Numbered from the stretch's first letter, positions 1 through 8,775 are shown. The stretch: DNA of 64,000 nt from an uncultured Candidatus Poseidoniales archaeon (GCA_902560445.1 CACELO010000002.1:1-64000); one strand, 5' to 3'. Notes: generated by a model from the letters alone, not told the origin. A program made the numbers and translations.

Positions 1-427
1 TCATACCTTTGCTGTACTTGCCAATTTCTTTATTTTGAACATCAGAAAGCCCAACGAAATCGAGAACATGTGACGCTCTGTCGCTAGCCTCTTCTCGAGT
101 CATACCATGTAGACGGGCTAAAGTAGAAACGAAATCATGTCCGGTCATCCAATCATACAACTTTTCAGTCTCGGCAACATAACCAACTCTGCGATAAGGA
201 GAGGTACTAACCCAAGGGTCTACGCCAAATAGACGAACATTTCCGCTACTGGGTTTTAACCGCCCCATTAGTAGTTTGAAGAGAGTAGATTTTCCTGCAC
301 CGTTTGGCCCTAGAATACCTGTAACTCCTCCATCTATTGCTAGAGAGACATCATTGATTCCGATGACTTGGCCATACCATTTTGAGCATTTTTCCAGTAA
401 CACTGCTGGAGTGGCTTTGGTACTCAT
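1..427 (-). CDS. ABC transporter ATP-binding protein (3' part lies outside the window)
   Basis: This is the N-terminal part of an ABC ATPase, read on the minus strand from ATG at 427 and cut by the window edge. The translation shows a Walker A motif (GPNGAGKST) and, after the Q-loop region, the beginning of the signature stretch (KYSKGM) just before the edge. The fold is that of single-domain ATPases paired with ABC-2 type exporters. Its start overlaps the stop of the permease gene by four bases (ATGA), so the two are probably translated together. The set is ATPase-permease-ATPase. Its substrate cannot be read from sequence; related archaeal sets export drugs, lipids or peptides. Confidence 0.9.
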   Translation of the reverse strand, partial: MSTKATPAVLLEKCSKWYGQVIGINDVSLAIDGGVTGILGPNGAGKSTLFKLLMGRLKPSSGNVRLFGVDPWVSTSPYRRVGYVAETEKLYDWMTGHDFVSTLARLHGMTREEASDRASHVLDFVGLSDVQNKEIGKYSKGM

Positions 428-1494
428 TCTCGAGTCACCTCCAGTGAACGAACTCTAGTTACAAGCAAACCAATTGAGGCGGCGTTGTAAAGTAAAATCG
501 AGATAATCGACAGCGCCAGTGAATGCTCATAATTTGCAGGAATTCCCACAAGCCATTGGCCTAAGTGTGCAAGGGAATCGTACGGGCTCAAAATATAGAA
601 TACAGTGGTTCCAAAGATTAGTTCAATCATTAGAGCGACTACTTTAGTTCCAAAAATAATGGCTAGGAAGCCGATCGCGGCAAAGAAGCGACTCTGGCTA
701 ACGCTTGATAGAGCCATGCCGATTGAAGTGTAAGTAATGACCAATAGAATACCTGCGAGTAATCCCCCTAAGAATATTGGAAGGGTATCGATTAGGTAGG
801 CCCAACCCTCTCCATTGAAAACAATTGCAGAAGTGTAGTATAGCATGTACGAAAATACTATTACAAATCCAAGAACAACTGCAGATGATAGATATTTCAT
901 TGCGGTATAATCTGCTCTAGTTACAGGGCGTGAAAAGTAAATCGCGCTAGTTCCATTCTTTCTGTCATCAGAGATCATTCCACCGACCACTAATGCAGTT
1001 AGTAATGGCCACATACAGAGATTTCTAGGGAAGTAACCCAAAACCTGCCCCCACAGGTTGTATCGATTTACTCCCCACATACGATTTAGCCAATCAGACC
1101 CTTCCCCTCCGGAAATTGTAACTGAAAGGAAAATCATTGCAATCGGAGTTAGAGAGGTTAGGAAAATTACTAAGATTGAAAGTCGAACAAATGGATTGTA
1201 GTGGCGATGACCTTTACCCCTGAATATACCGTATACATGATGTCTAAATATAGCGTAATTTCGAACCCAACGTGGACCTAGTTCTCCATTCCAAGGGCGA
1301 TAAATCTGCTCGTAAAGAACACCCATCGATGCTTTACGAGCAACTATTGCCTTCGCATCATCATCTCCATCACCAGCCCCGTAAGCGACTTCCATACGAG
1401 TCTGGCCTAACTCGGTAACGGCTGGTGTTGGATTTGAGTTTTCCAGAAGTTCCTGATCTGGTAAGTTATCTGTGTTGGATTCTTCTGCAGTCAC
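424..1494 (-). CDS. ABC-2 type transporter permease
   Basis: A 356-residue membrane protein with about 110 hydrophilic residues first, then roughly six transmembrane segments, for example ILVIFLTSLTPIAMIFLSV near residue 110 and a last one near the C terminus. The long gap between the first segments and a compact C-terminal half match ABC-2 permeases. I chose GTG at 1494 because GGAGG lies eight bases before it. A GTG at 1503 would overlap the preceding ATPase stop (1496) and is possible. It lies between two ATPase genes on the same strand and probably forms the membrane part of a transporter with one or both of them. The substrate is unknown. Confidence 0.85.
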   Translation of the reverse strand: MTAEESNTDNLPDQELLENSNPTPAVTELGQTRMEVAYGAGDGDDDAKAIVARKASMGVLYEQIYRPWNGELGPRWVRNYAIFRHHVYGIFRGKGHRHYNPFVRLSILVIFLTSLTPIAMIFLSVTISGGEGSDWLNRMWGVNRYNLWGQVLGYFPRNLCMWPLLTALVVGGMISDDRKNGTSAIYFSRPVTRADYTAMKYLSSAVVLGFVIVFSYMLYYTSAIVFNGEGWAYLIDTLPIFLGGLLAGILLVITYTSIGMALSSVSQSRFFAAIGFLAIIFGTKVVALMIELIFGTTVFYILSPYDSLAHLGQWLVGIPANYEHSLALSIISILLYNAASIGLLVTRVRSLEVTRE

Positions 1495-1495
1495 C

Positions 1496-2475
1496 TTACT
1501 CACCTCCAGTATGTTCTGACGTCATCAGTTCCGATGTACCCTTCACTCTAGCTCCTAATTTGTCCATAATCAAGAGGAAAATATCTTCTAAATCTGGCTC
1601 ATATTCACTTAATTCTCTGATTTGGACTTCCGATTTAGCAGCAGTAGAGATGATTCTATCAATAGTATCCTCATCCTCAATAGTTACCCTCATGACTCTG
1701 CCCATTCGTCTAACTTTCAGACCGTTCGAAATCAAGGCTTCCTCCATTTTTGAGGCGCCTCCCCAAATTACTGCCTCTACCTCTTTCTCAATCTGATCTG
1801 CAAGGTCGGTTATCGGCCTATTGACGACAATTTGGCCCTTGTGAATCAAAACCACTCTGTCGCATACCTCCTGAACATCATCCATTACGTGACTCGACAT
1901 CAGAACGGTGCCGCCCCCCTCGTCAACAGTTCTCCTAAGGGTATTCAGCATGAACTCTCTCGAGCGTTGATCGAGACCGTTGGTTGGTTCATCACAGATT
2001 AGAATTTCTGGATCATGAACAATTGCACAAGCCAGTTTTGTCGCTTGTTTCATTCCGGTACTGAACGATTCAATCTTCCGATATCTTTGGTCTCTAAGTC
2101 CTACGTATTCTAATACCTCATGGGCTCTCTGCATCGCTGCAGCAGGATTCATTCCGAGAAGTTCTCCAGCATATCTAACCTGATCAATTGCGTTCAAATC
2201 CGGATCTAGTGAGTCATATTCTGGCATATAGCCAATACTTGAACGAATAATGTCACCTTGAGTTTTGATATCATAGCCGAGAACTTTACCTTCTCCAGAT
2301 GTTGTAGTAATCAATCCTAGAATGCACTTGAAAAAAGTCGACTTGCCTGCACCATTTGGACCTAAGATTCCAATTGCCCCCCCCGTGGAATTTGAACATC
2401 GACATCATCTAGGGCTAGGTGTGGACCATACATCTTGCGTAAATTACGTGTCTCGATGACAAATCCTTCACTCAA
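1496..2475 (-). CDS. ABC transporter ATP-binding protein, frameshifted at a G-run
   Basis: An ABC ATPase that cannot be read in one frame. The 5' part, from a TTG at 2475 preceded by GGAGATGAT, encodes a typical N terminus (VIETRNLRKMYG...VQIPRG). The 3' part encodes Walker A (GILGPNGAGKST), signature-like SFSTGMKQ, Walker B (EILICDEPTNGLD) and about 90 further residues. The two parts are joined at eight G on the minus strand (plus strand 2377-2384). Six or nine G would restore one frame. Read from the next start after the break, the product would lack Walker A. The rest is well conserved, so a sequencing or assembly indel is the simplest explanation. A true pseudogene or a phase-variable tract is possible. 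It is the first gene of the transporter operon. Confidence 0.85.
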
Positions 2476-2494
2476 GAAATCATCTCCAACTGAA

Positions 2495-2513
2495 CGACTC
2501 CCTAGGGGAGTCG
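2495..2513. other. Perfect 8-bp hairpin upstream of the ABC ATPase
   Basis: CGACTCCC and GGGAGTCG pair around a TAG loop. The hairpin lies 20 bases before the TTG start of the minus-strand ATPase and after the stop of the upstream transglycosylase gene. No U-run follows on either strand. It may be an mRNA leader structure or may separate the two genes. One of a family of such hairpins in this window. Confidence 0.6.
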
Positions 2514-2580
2514 CCTTGATGTGAGGGCCTGAATCACTTGAATTAATCCCCGTCGCAATTGTAATTGTATCATAGAATTA

Positions 2581-4740
2581 CTACAATGCTCCATCTCGAA
2601 CCTTTACTGCAATGCCCTTGTCAAAGAAGGCCATATCATCGGCTGTTGCATTCGCTACTCCATGGGCTACCAATTCACCTTTTGTACTAACAACCAAGCA
2701 TGGTTGACCGACAATTAGGTGAGGATCGGCACCAAGAACGAAACCATGGATAACATTACGCCCTTTTCCAACAAATGGAATCGCATCATCCATCAACAAA
2801 ACACGGGGCATCCCTGGGTGATCTAACTCGCTCGGAATTATCCCCTGCTCAAATGTGTTCGGTGGTTTTGGATTTAATTTATGGAGTTTTTTTGCACCGG
2901 CCAAGGTTAGGGAAAGAGCGCCGTCTGATAAACGGGGAGATAGACAATGTACTCCTGCAAAGTTGACATTGACCATGCGATCTGTACGAGACCGACGCGA
3001 GGTCATTTCATCAGATAATTTACAAACTTCTGAAGGTGAAATTCCACATAATAATGATAATTTGTCGACAATGGTACAACGGTCAATCCAGTCACGTATT
3101 TTTCTTCGATTTTCACCACCCGCCTCATCTTCTGGATCGGGTTGACAGACATGGATATCCAGAGGTAAATCTGCGACTCCAAGGTCTTCCAACCAAGTAT
3201 CGATTTCAGATTCATCGAGAACCAAATTCCATAGTTCATCAGGACACTGGATATGACACCATGGAGAAACATCCTCGAGAGTGAATGGAATTAGGCCAAT
3301 CGGGGTTGAAATTAGTACGATTGAACGGGGTTCTTCTTCCAACGCACTTATTGCAGAACCTAATGCAGAATCGCGCCACGGCGGCTCTGCCCCTGATAAT
3401 ATTACAACCCGTTCTACCTTATCATCTGAGCCATCCCACCAAGATCCAGGACGGCGCCATCTCATAGCCAATAAGGCATTCAAATGAAGAAGATGTGGCC
3501 GACTATAAATGTCGTCGGAAAATTGCTCAGCCGAACCCCTAATCGGGTCACTTGAGGCGATGGTTCTCAGAACGCTTTCTGCGACTGGGCCTTCGTCAGT
3601 TTCTTCCAATTGCTCTAGTACCCATTCGAAGGCTTCACGAAGTTTTGCATTAGCATGACTTCTCTGCTCAGCCAATTGCCAAATAGTTCCGTTTCTCACA
3701 GCCTCCCTACATCTCGCAAGCTCTGCCTGAGTAACCTCGAGATTGTGGTGGGCCAAGAGAGTTGAACGCTCATCCTTTTCCATCTCACGAACCTCATTAG
3801 GTGTGTAAGCAAATAGGGCTGATGAAGAATATGGCCATTCTGTTAAATCTCCTAATTTGACAGTTCCAGTGGGAGTCAGTAATCTGTCGTCGCGGGCGAA
3901 TAAGGCGTAAGCGGCTGAATCGAATAGGTCAGCACCTAGAGCAATACACATTGGGAATAAAATCGGATGCCCGCATCCAAACATGTGTATTGGTCGATTT
4001 GGTGGAATCGTAGAACGAGAGGAAAGAAGAATACGAAATAATTCCAGGTATCTTTGTTTTTCCATTAGTGGCACTATACCTCCAATTGGATGTACTGCAA
4101 AGCCTCGATGTTCTCCTGAAACTTCTCCCATCAAAGCGCCAGCTTTAGCTCTGAGATCATCGTGAAGACCCCCTTGCACTGGCCCATTCAGGAGCATTTC
4201 AGCCCCGGCTGTGTTCAATGATATCAATGCACGATTAGCAGTTTCCTGTACCGCATGTTCAATTTCTTCTCGCGACATATCAGGTCGACCAAAGACATCG
4301 AGCATGGTGCCTATGTCCACTCCGATTTCCCTTTGAAATTCGACTATTTCTTCGATTCCTACCTCTACATCACCATAGACATAGGATTGGAAAGTTCCAG
4401 AATCTGTTACAATTACACCTGGAAAATCAATCAAGGAATGTATTCCATCTTTGAGTGCGGGTTGACGTAATTTTTCATGTTTCCATGTGACGTAGGAGTT
4501 TGTGATTAGACCATTAACTCGATACTTATCCCACATCTCTCTGGGTTCAATAGTGCGAATATTTGGGTTAATCACAGGGAGTAACATTGGAGTTTCTAAA
4601 ATCCCGTGTCTTGTGAATAACTTACCTAACCTGGCGGCTCCATCCCTTACAGTAACCTCGAACTTACCAAGGTCCTGATCGCGACAGGGTTCTGGATATG
4701 GCCGCTTACTCACAACCCTTCTGCGAAGCGCTTTGGTCAT
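2581..4740 (-). CDS. tgtA: Archaeosine-type tRNA-guanine transglycosylase homologue with PUA domain, zinc cysteines missing
   Basis: A 719-residue member of the archaeal TGT family, which exchanges guanine-15 of tRNA for preQ0 on the way to archaeosine. The N-terminal barrel carries the nucleophile region TDSGTFQ (Asp113), GGLH near 190, HPIGGIVPLM near 217 and MFGCGHP near 253. The C terminus (about 640-719) is a PUA-type RNA-binding domain. Usual archaeal enzymes have three zinc cysteines (pattern CxCxxC) followed by a histidine. Here the aligned residues 303-312 are PYSSSALFAY, without cysteine, while His331/332 remain. Start: ATG at 4740 overlaps the stop of the dehydratase gene by one base; a TTG one codon upstream is less likely. 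Catalysis may persist without zinc, or the protein may have a changed role. Confidence 0.9.
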   Translation of the reverse strand: MTKALRRRVVSKRPYPEPCRDQDLGKFEVTVRDGAARLGKLFTRHGILETPMLLPVINPNIRTIEPREMWDKYRVNGLITNSYVTWKHEKLRQPALKDGIHSLIDFPGVIVTDSGTFQSYVYGDVEVGIEEIVEFQREIGVDIGTMLDVFGRPDMSREEIEHAVQETANRALISLNTAGAEMLLNGPVQGGLHDDLRAKAGALMGEVSGEHRGFAVHPIGGIVPLMEKQRYLELFRILLSSRSTIPPNRPIHMFGCGHPILFPMCIALGADLFDSAAYALFARDDRLLTPTGTVKLGDLTEWPYSSSALFAYTPNEVREMEKDERSTLLAHHNLEVTQAELARCREAVRNGTIWQLAEQRSHANAKLREAFEWVLEQLEETDEGPVAESVLRTIASSDPIRGSAEQFSDDIYSRPHLLHLNALLAMRWRRPGSWWDGSDDKVERVVILSGAEPPWRDSALGSAISALEEEPRSIVLISTPIGLIPFTLEDVSPWCHIQCPDELWNLVLDESEIDTWLEDLGVADLPLDIHVCQPDPEDEAGGENRRKIRDWIDRCTIVDKLSLLCGISPSEVCKLSDEMTSRRSRTDRMVNVNFAGVHCLSPRLSDGALSLTLAGAKKLHKLNPKPPNTFEQGIIPSELDHPGMPRVLLMDDAIPFVGKGRNVIHGFVLGADPHLIVGQPCLVVSTKGELVAHGVANATADDMAFFDKGIAVKVRDGAL

Positions 4741-6515
4741 CAATCCTCGCTCGCGCGAGTGATAACCGTAAGTTGCACTTGACCATCCTCAAGACTCATT
4801 TCAACGGAGTCACCGTCATTGATTTCTAGGGTAGGATCTGTGTCAAATCCGTGGGCATACGGAAGTGCCAACAGGCTAGCTGCCGGAAGAGTAAGTGGAC
4901 AAACGTCTCGATTGATTATCCCCTTCGGACCTTTACCGGTGTAAATCAAACCCATTAGAACGAAAGGAGCAACCGTAGATCCGGACCCTTTCGGATAAAT
5001 TAGGATTGTATCTTCAATTGGCACGCCATCTAGTGGGTGTCCTGGCTCTTCGATCACACCTGAATCTCTATTCACGTATCCAAGGTAGGTTATGGGAACA
5101 TCAGTAACCATTGCCTTACCAGTAATTTTCCAATTTGATTGACTGGGCAAACCGTTTCCATAGAGATTTGCAGAGCCAGATTGATGAGTTTTATTCGAGA
5201 CAAGAGGCTTTGTCTTCTTTCCACCCAACACAGGCCTAGGGCCCTCAGAAAGACTGGAGTCAAATGCGTGGGCAACACATTCATCGATTGGTGCTACACT
5301 TGTTGGTAAACGATTGAGACCACTTTTCAGATAATGTTCTGCTTTCAGAGAATTTGTCAGAATGTGATTGTACTTTGAGCGATTGTAAGGAGTCACCTCG
5401 GGGCAGGTGTCTTTCAGAACTAATGCACCGGCTTCTTCTAGCAAATCAACAGTCCCATCAGCTTGCAATAATTCGTAATTATAGCCGCTTGTGAAAACCC
5501 AAAGGCGGCTATCAGGTATTTTCTGTCCCAATTCCATTCGTCCTCGAACCGCCGCAGCAGTTGCTCGAGCTTCTCCAACACTTGCTTGAGGGCAACCAAT
5601 TACCACTAGGTCAACCGTCCCTGAAGGCGCCAAATCTGTGTATCTCTGAGCGAGGTCGCCCTCAGAAAAAATTAGTTCACCCTCGAAGTGAGGAACATCC
5701 GGTGCATCGACGGTTAGCCCGTCTGCCCATAGCATAGGGCAGCCGTAATTTGCAGCCGCTGCTGTCAGGGCTTTACGCATCTCAAAATTCGCATCAGAAG
5801 GCAGTCCGACTATACGAGGCATCATTCCCCACGGAATATTCCATTCTGGCTTTATTTGCATTCCAATCCAGTCCCCCAATACTGACCAATCTGCAAGATT
5901 TTCCAATGAGGCTTCTACCTTCACAAGGATATTTGGGATTCGATTTTTCTCGATATGAAGGCCCCAAAATGGGGCCCATCCTGTTAGTGCTGTGGCTAGA
6001 GCAGATAGTCCAGATTCACGATTTGTCATCAGAGAGGTGTAGGAATTTGAATAACAAACAGCATTCGATTCGGCCCAAGAACCGATGCCAGATTCCATTT
6101 CAATTCCGCGATCATAAGGTGTACAAGAAAGAGTGGCCTCGATGCCCAATTCAGAGTAGGCGTGGATAATTTCAAATTGATATTCTAGGAAATTTTCGTA
6201 ATCTATACCCATTTCTTCAATCTGTTCTCGATCGCAACCTGCTGAATTCAATGTGGTTGGAATGGACACCATGCCTTCTGGGTCACCGGAGATATCAGAA
6301 AGGAAGCGTCTCAAACCATGCCCTCCAGTAATTACGCTGACACCGGATACGTGAGCATGGGCGCATCGTGTGAATTCGGAAGCACCCGCAGATGCGGCCA
6401 AATCTACAACTAATCTAGCGGCCTTCTGCTTAGTAGGGCCATGCTCTGCGTCGAGCATCGATTGTAGTTCGGGAGGTATCTCCACACTTATGCCGCGGTG
6501 GCAATACTCCTTCAA
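4740..6515 (-). CDS. Aconitase X-type dehydratase, large and small domains fused (candidate phosphomevalonate dehydratase)
   Basis: A 591-residue fusion of the AcnX catalytic domain (about 1-430) and the DUF126 swivelling domain (about 460-591). Visible signatures are TTLNSAGCD near 85, SCTPYDRG near 130, VIGCPQASVGEAR near 305 and, in the small domain, GSGSTVAPFVL. AcnX proteins are iron-sulfur hydro-lyases. In many archaea the two-subunit form is phosphomevalonate dehydratase of the modified mevalonate pathway. The single-chain form is also known in bacteria acting on hydroxyproline derivatives. Mevalonate kinase at 27.5 kb fits the isoprenoid role, but that is inference. The start is probably TTG at 6515, as no in-frame ATG lies upstream; the gene is coupled to tgtA (TGATG). 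Confidence 0.85.
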   Translation of the reverse strand: MKEYCHRGISVEIPPELQSMLDAEHGPTKQKAARLVVDLAASAGASEFTRCAHAHVSGVSVITGGHGLRRFLSDISGDPEGMVSIPTTLNSAGCDREQIEEMGIDYENFLEYQFEIIHAYSELGIEATLSCTPYDRGIEMESGIGSWAESNAVCYSNSYTSLMTNRESGLSALATALTGWAPFWGLHIEKNRIPNILVKVEASLENLADWSVLGDWIGMQIKPEWNIPWGMMPRIVGLPSDANFEMRKALTAAAANYGCPMLWADGLTVDAPDVPHFEGELIFSEGDLAQRYTDLAPSGTVDLVVIGCPQASVGEARATAAAVRGRMELGQKIPDSRLWVFTSGYNYELLQADGTVDLLEEAGALVLKDTCPEVTPYNRSKYNHILTNSLKAEHYLKSGLNRLPTSVAPIDECVAHAFDSSLSEGPRPVLGGKKTKPLVSNKTHQSGSANLYGNGLPSQSNWKITGKAMVTDVPITYLGYVNRDSGVIEEPGHPLDGVPIEDTILIYPKGSGSTVAPFVLMGLIYTGKGPKGIINRDVCPLTLPAASLLALPYAHGFDTDPTLEINDGDSVEMSLEDGQVQLTVITRASED

Positions 6516-6621
6516 TTCGTTGGAATCAATGATTGGAAGTTCGCAAAATTTGGTCTTTTTGACATAATAATTTGAATGTAAATTTTCGACTAATAAATCC
6601 GTAATACGAGGTTATCAGTTT

Positions 6622-6632
6622 TGATTAAATAG
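6622..6632 (+). promoter_or_regulatory. TATA-like element upstream of the CobW-family GTPase
   Basis: TGATTAAATAG lies 39 bases before the ATG at 6671. An archaeal TATA box here would start transcription near 6650, leaving a short leader with the Shine-Dalgarno-like GAGGGGTG at 6660. The 155-base gap between the divergent genes is otherwise AT-rich and holds no gene I can support. Confidence 0.45.
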
Positions 6633-6670
6633 CCAATAATACTAGCAAGTATTGTGATTGAGGGGTGTCA

Positions 6671-7855
6671 ATGAGTAGCGGACGAAAAGATACACGGATT
6701 CCAGTAACAGTATTGACCGGATTTTTGGGATCGGGGAAGACCACCCTCCTGAATCATATTTTGTCAAGTACAGAGCACAACATGAAATTCGCAGTGATTG
6801 AAAATGAATTCGGTGATATCGGAATTGACGAGAATATTCTCGTTGAGAGTTCGGAAGAAAGCATTATCGAGGTTATGAATGGATGTATATGCTGTACAGT
6901 TAGAGGTGACCTAACAGAATTATTGGATGAAATGTATGACAGGATCAAGGATTTTGATGGAGTCCTAATTGAGACTACAGGTCTGGCTGATCCTGCTCCT
7001 GTTGCTCAGACATTCTTCGTTGACGAGCGGGTGACCAATCGATACAAATTAGATGGAATAATTACCGTAGTTGATGCAAAACACATCATTCCAAGAATCG
7101 AAGAAGAAAAACCAGAGGGTGTAGAAAATGAGGCGGTTGAACAACTAGCCTTTGCAGATAGAATTTTGTTGAATAAGATAGATCTGGTATCGGAAGAGGA
7201 GATTAAAGAAGTAGAAACTAAAATCAAATCAATCAATGGTTCCGCTCCAATCTTACACACTGAAAATAGTCTAATTGACCCAAAGAAATTAATCGATATA
7301 GGATCTTTCGATTTACAAAGAACTCTTGAGATGGACCCGGAATTCCTAGATACAGATGCGGAACATGAGCATGACCAAAGAGTAACTTCAATGAGTTCCA
7401 AGTTTGAAGGCGAATTGAATGTAAAAAAACTTGAGAGATGGGTCGGGAATTTGATGAAAACTAAGGCGGAAGATCTATTCCGTTACAAAGGCGTTCTTGC
7501 CGTCAAGGGAATGGACAAGAAATTTGTTTTCCAAGGCGTCCACATGCTCTTCGGTGGCTCTTTCAGCGAAGAAATTGGCCTTTGGAAAGAAGGAGAAAAA
7601 AGAGAGTGTAGATTTGTTTTTATTGGCCGAAACTTAGACCATGAGGCACTCGAAAAAGGTTTGATGGATTGCAAGGCTGAAGAACTACGATTTAGAGAAG
7701 GAGATATTGTATATGCAAATATTGGACATTACGCCAAGGGTGTAATTCTCAAATGCTGGGATGAAGGGAATCCATATAGAGTTGAGATACAAGACGAGGA
7801 AAAAACCAATGTTTGGGTTCCAATAGACATTAATGACTTTGTTATGTCAGCATGA
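6671..7855 (+). CDS. CobW/COG0523 (ZNG1-like) metal-chaperone GTPase with extra C-terminal domain
   Basis: A 394-residue G3E-family GTPase. It has P-loop GFLGSGKTT near 17, the metal-binding CICC motif near 75, ETTGLADP near 107 and base-recognition NKID near 170. A CobW C-terminal domain follows (about 235-335). Family members deliver zinc or other metals to client enzymes. The neighbouring NikR-like regulator and ZnuABC-type importer make zinc or nickel likely. The last 50 residues (GVILKCWDEGNPYRVEIQDE...WVPIDINDFV) are an extra piece not usual in the family, resembling a small module of many algal proteins (from memory). Start ATG at 6671 with GAGGGGTG upstream; a GTG at 6665 is an alternative. 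Confidence 0.88.
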   Translation: MSSGRKDTRIPVTVLTGFLGSGKTTLLNHILSSTEHNMKFAVIENEFGDIGIDENILVESSEESIIEVMNGCICCTVRGDLTELLDEMYDRIKDFDGVLIETTGLADPAPVAQTFFVDERVTNRYKLDGIITVVDAKHIIPRIEEEKPEGVENEAVEQLAFADRILLNKIDLVSEEEIKEVETKIKSINGSAPILHTENSLIDPKKLIDIGSFDLQRTLEMDPEFLDTDAEHEHDQRVTSMSSKFEGELNVKKLERWVGNLMKTKAEDLFRYKGVLAVKGMDKKFVFQGVHMLFGGSFSEEIGLWKEGEKRECRFVFIGRNLDHEALEKGLMDCKAEELRFREGDIVYANIGHYAKGVILKCWDEGNPYRVEIQDEEKTNVWVPIDINDFVMSA

Positions 7856-7889
7856 TTGAAAGTCATTCATGATCTTATAGGTGAATAGT

Positions 7890-8255
7890 ATGACTACAAG
7901 TGTAATTGTTTGCAGTGGTTGTTGTTGTGGTAATTTGGAAAAAGGACATGACAAAGTACCATTTGAGTTACTAGAATATGAGTGGGAAAAGCATGGATTA
8001 AATAAAAATATACCGCTAAAATTTTCTGGTTGCTTAGGTCCGTGTAGTATGCGCAATGTCGTGATATTGGATACTGTAGAAGGGCCTATATGGTTAGGCG
8101 GATTAAGCAGTGATGAACATTACAGAGGTATTATTCAATGGGCTCAAGATTATGCCGCTAATGGACCCAAATCTAGCCTTTCGGAAATATTACAACAATT
8201 AATTTTCGAGCGCACAGAGAGTTTTAAAATTCGCGAGCCTCGAAGAAATTTCTGA
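7890..8255 (+). CDS. Thioredoxin-like [2Fe-2S] ferredoxin-family protein
   Basis: A 121-residue protein with an N-terminal cysteine cluster (VCSGCCCGN, residues 8-14) and a second pair in GCLGPCSMRNVVILD near 50. This spacing and the GCLGPC motif match small thioredoxin-fold [2Fe-2S] ferredoxin-like proteins that often sit beside metal- or cobalamin-related genes. The start ATG at 7890 has AGGTGA seven bases upstream; GTG at 7881 overlaps that site and is less likely. It follows the CobW gene by 34 bases on the same strand and is probably cotranscribed. A role in metal insertion or redox sensing in the locus is inference. Confidence 0.7.
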   Translation: MTTSVIVCSGCCCGNLEKGHDKVPFELLEYEWEKHGLNKNIPLKFSGCLGPCSMRNVVILDTVEGPIWLGGLSSDEHYRGIIQWAQDYAANGPKSSLSEILQQLIFERTESFKIREPRRNF

Positions 8256-8260
8256 TTGAT

Positions 8261-8686
8261 TTAGCAGCAGCCAGATTCTCTAAGTGGGGCTATGATAAAT
8301 TCGACTTTATCGACGTCACTTATATTTCTCAGTTGAGTTATCATTCGTTTGATAGCACCAGCTTCTCCACTTACCTGCATGGTATCTACACATGAGTGAC
8401 TTGTGGTCAGGCAATTATGATGATAGGATGTAATTTGAAATTGTTCTGAATGCCTTAACTCTGCGATTTTATGCTCCACATGGTGTTGAAAATATACCAC
8501 TGCAGTGCCTTCTACATGTCTACTTTCATCAATAGATTCTATATCTCCCCTAATCGATACATCTGCAAAGTGAATACTAGCATCACGCAAAAACAAACTT
8601 CGATTATTGTAACCCGTCTGTTGAATAAATCCATCTAGCCGTCGTGCGAATTCTTTGTCAACGCTGAAGGTGATGATTTGACTCAT
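8261..8686 (-). CDS. NikR-like ribbon-helix-helix metal-responsive repressor
   Basis: A 141-residue regulator. Residues 1-45 form a ribbon-helix-helix DNA-binding domain (IITFSVDKEFARRLDGFI). The remainder resembles the ACT-like metal-sensing domain of NikR, with many potential ligands: HHVEH near 68, SYHHNC near 87 and HSC near 97, plus a terminal CC. NikR binds nickel through His-His-Cys ligands and represses uptake genes. The adjacent ZnuABC-type operon starts 89 bases away in the opposite direction. The sensor may therefore respond to zinc, nickel or manganese; the sequence does not decide which. It ends five bases from the convergent ferredoxin-like gene. Confidence 0.8.
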   Translation of the reverse strand: MSQIITFSVDKEFARRLDGFIQQTGYNNRSLFLRDASIHFADVSIRGDIESIDESRHVEGTAVVYFQHHVEHKIAELRHSEQFQITSYHHNCLTTSHSCVDTMQVSGEAGAIKRMITQLRNISDVDKVEFIIAPLRESGCC

Positions 8687-8714
8687 GTATAGCCGAGACG
8701 TCAGTCGTTAATAA

Positions 8715-8759
8715 TAATAACTTAATACCTATTTATTAGTTCTGATTATATAGTTATTA
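8715..8759. promoter_or_regulatory. Divergent metal-locus promoter region with 8-bp inverted repeat
   Basis: TAATAACT at 8715-8722 and AGTTATTA at 8752-8759 are perfect inverted copies separated by 29 bases. TTATTAG also occurs twice in direct orientation (8734, 8754). A TATA-like GATTATATAG at 8744-8753 lies about 27 bases before the znuA-like ATG, predicting a near-leaderless transcript. The regulator promoter on the other strand falls in the same stretch. A ribbon-helix-helix dimer pair could bind the arms. The region is very AT-rich, so chance is not excluded. Confidence 0.45.
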
Positions 8760-8775
8760 GCGGGCGCGGGTGACA

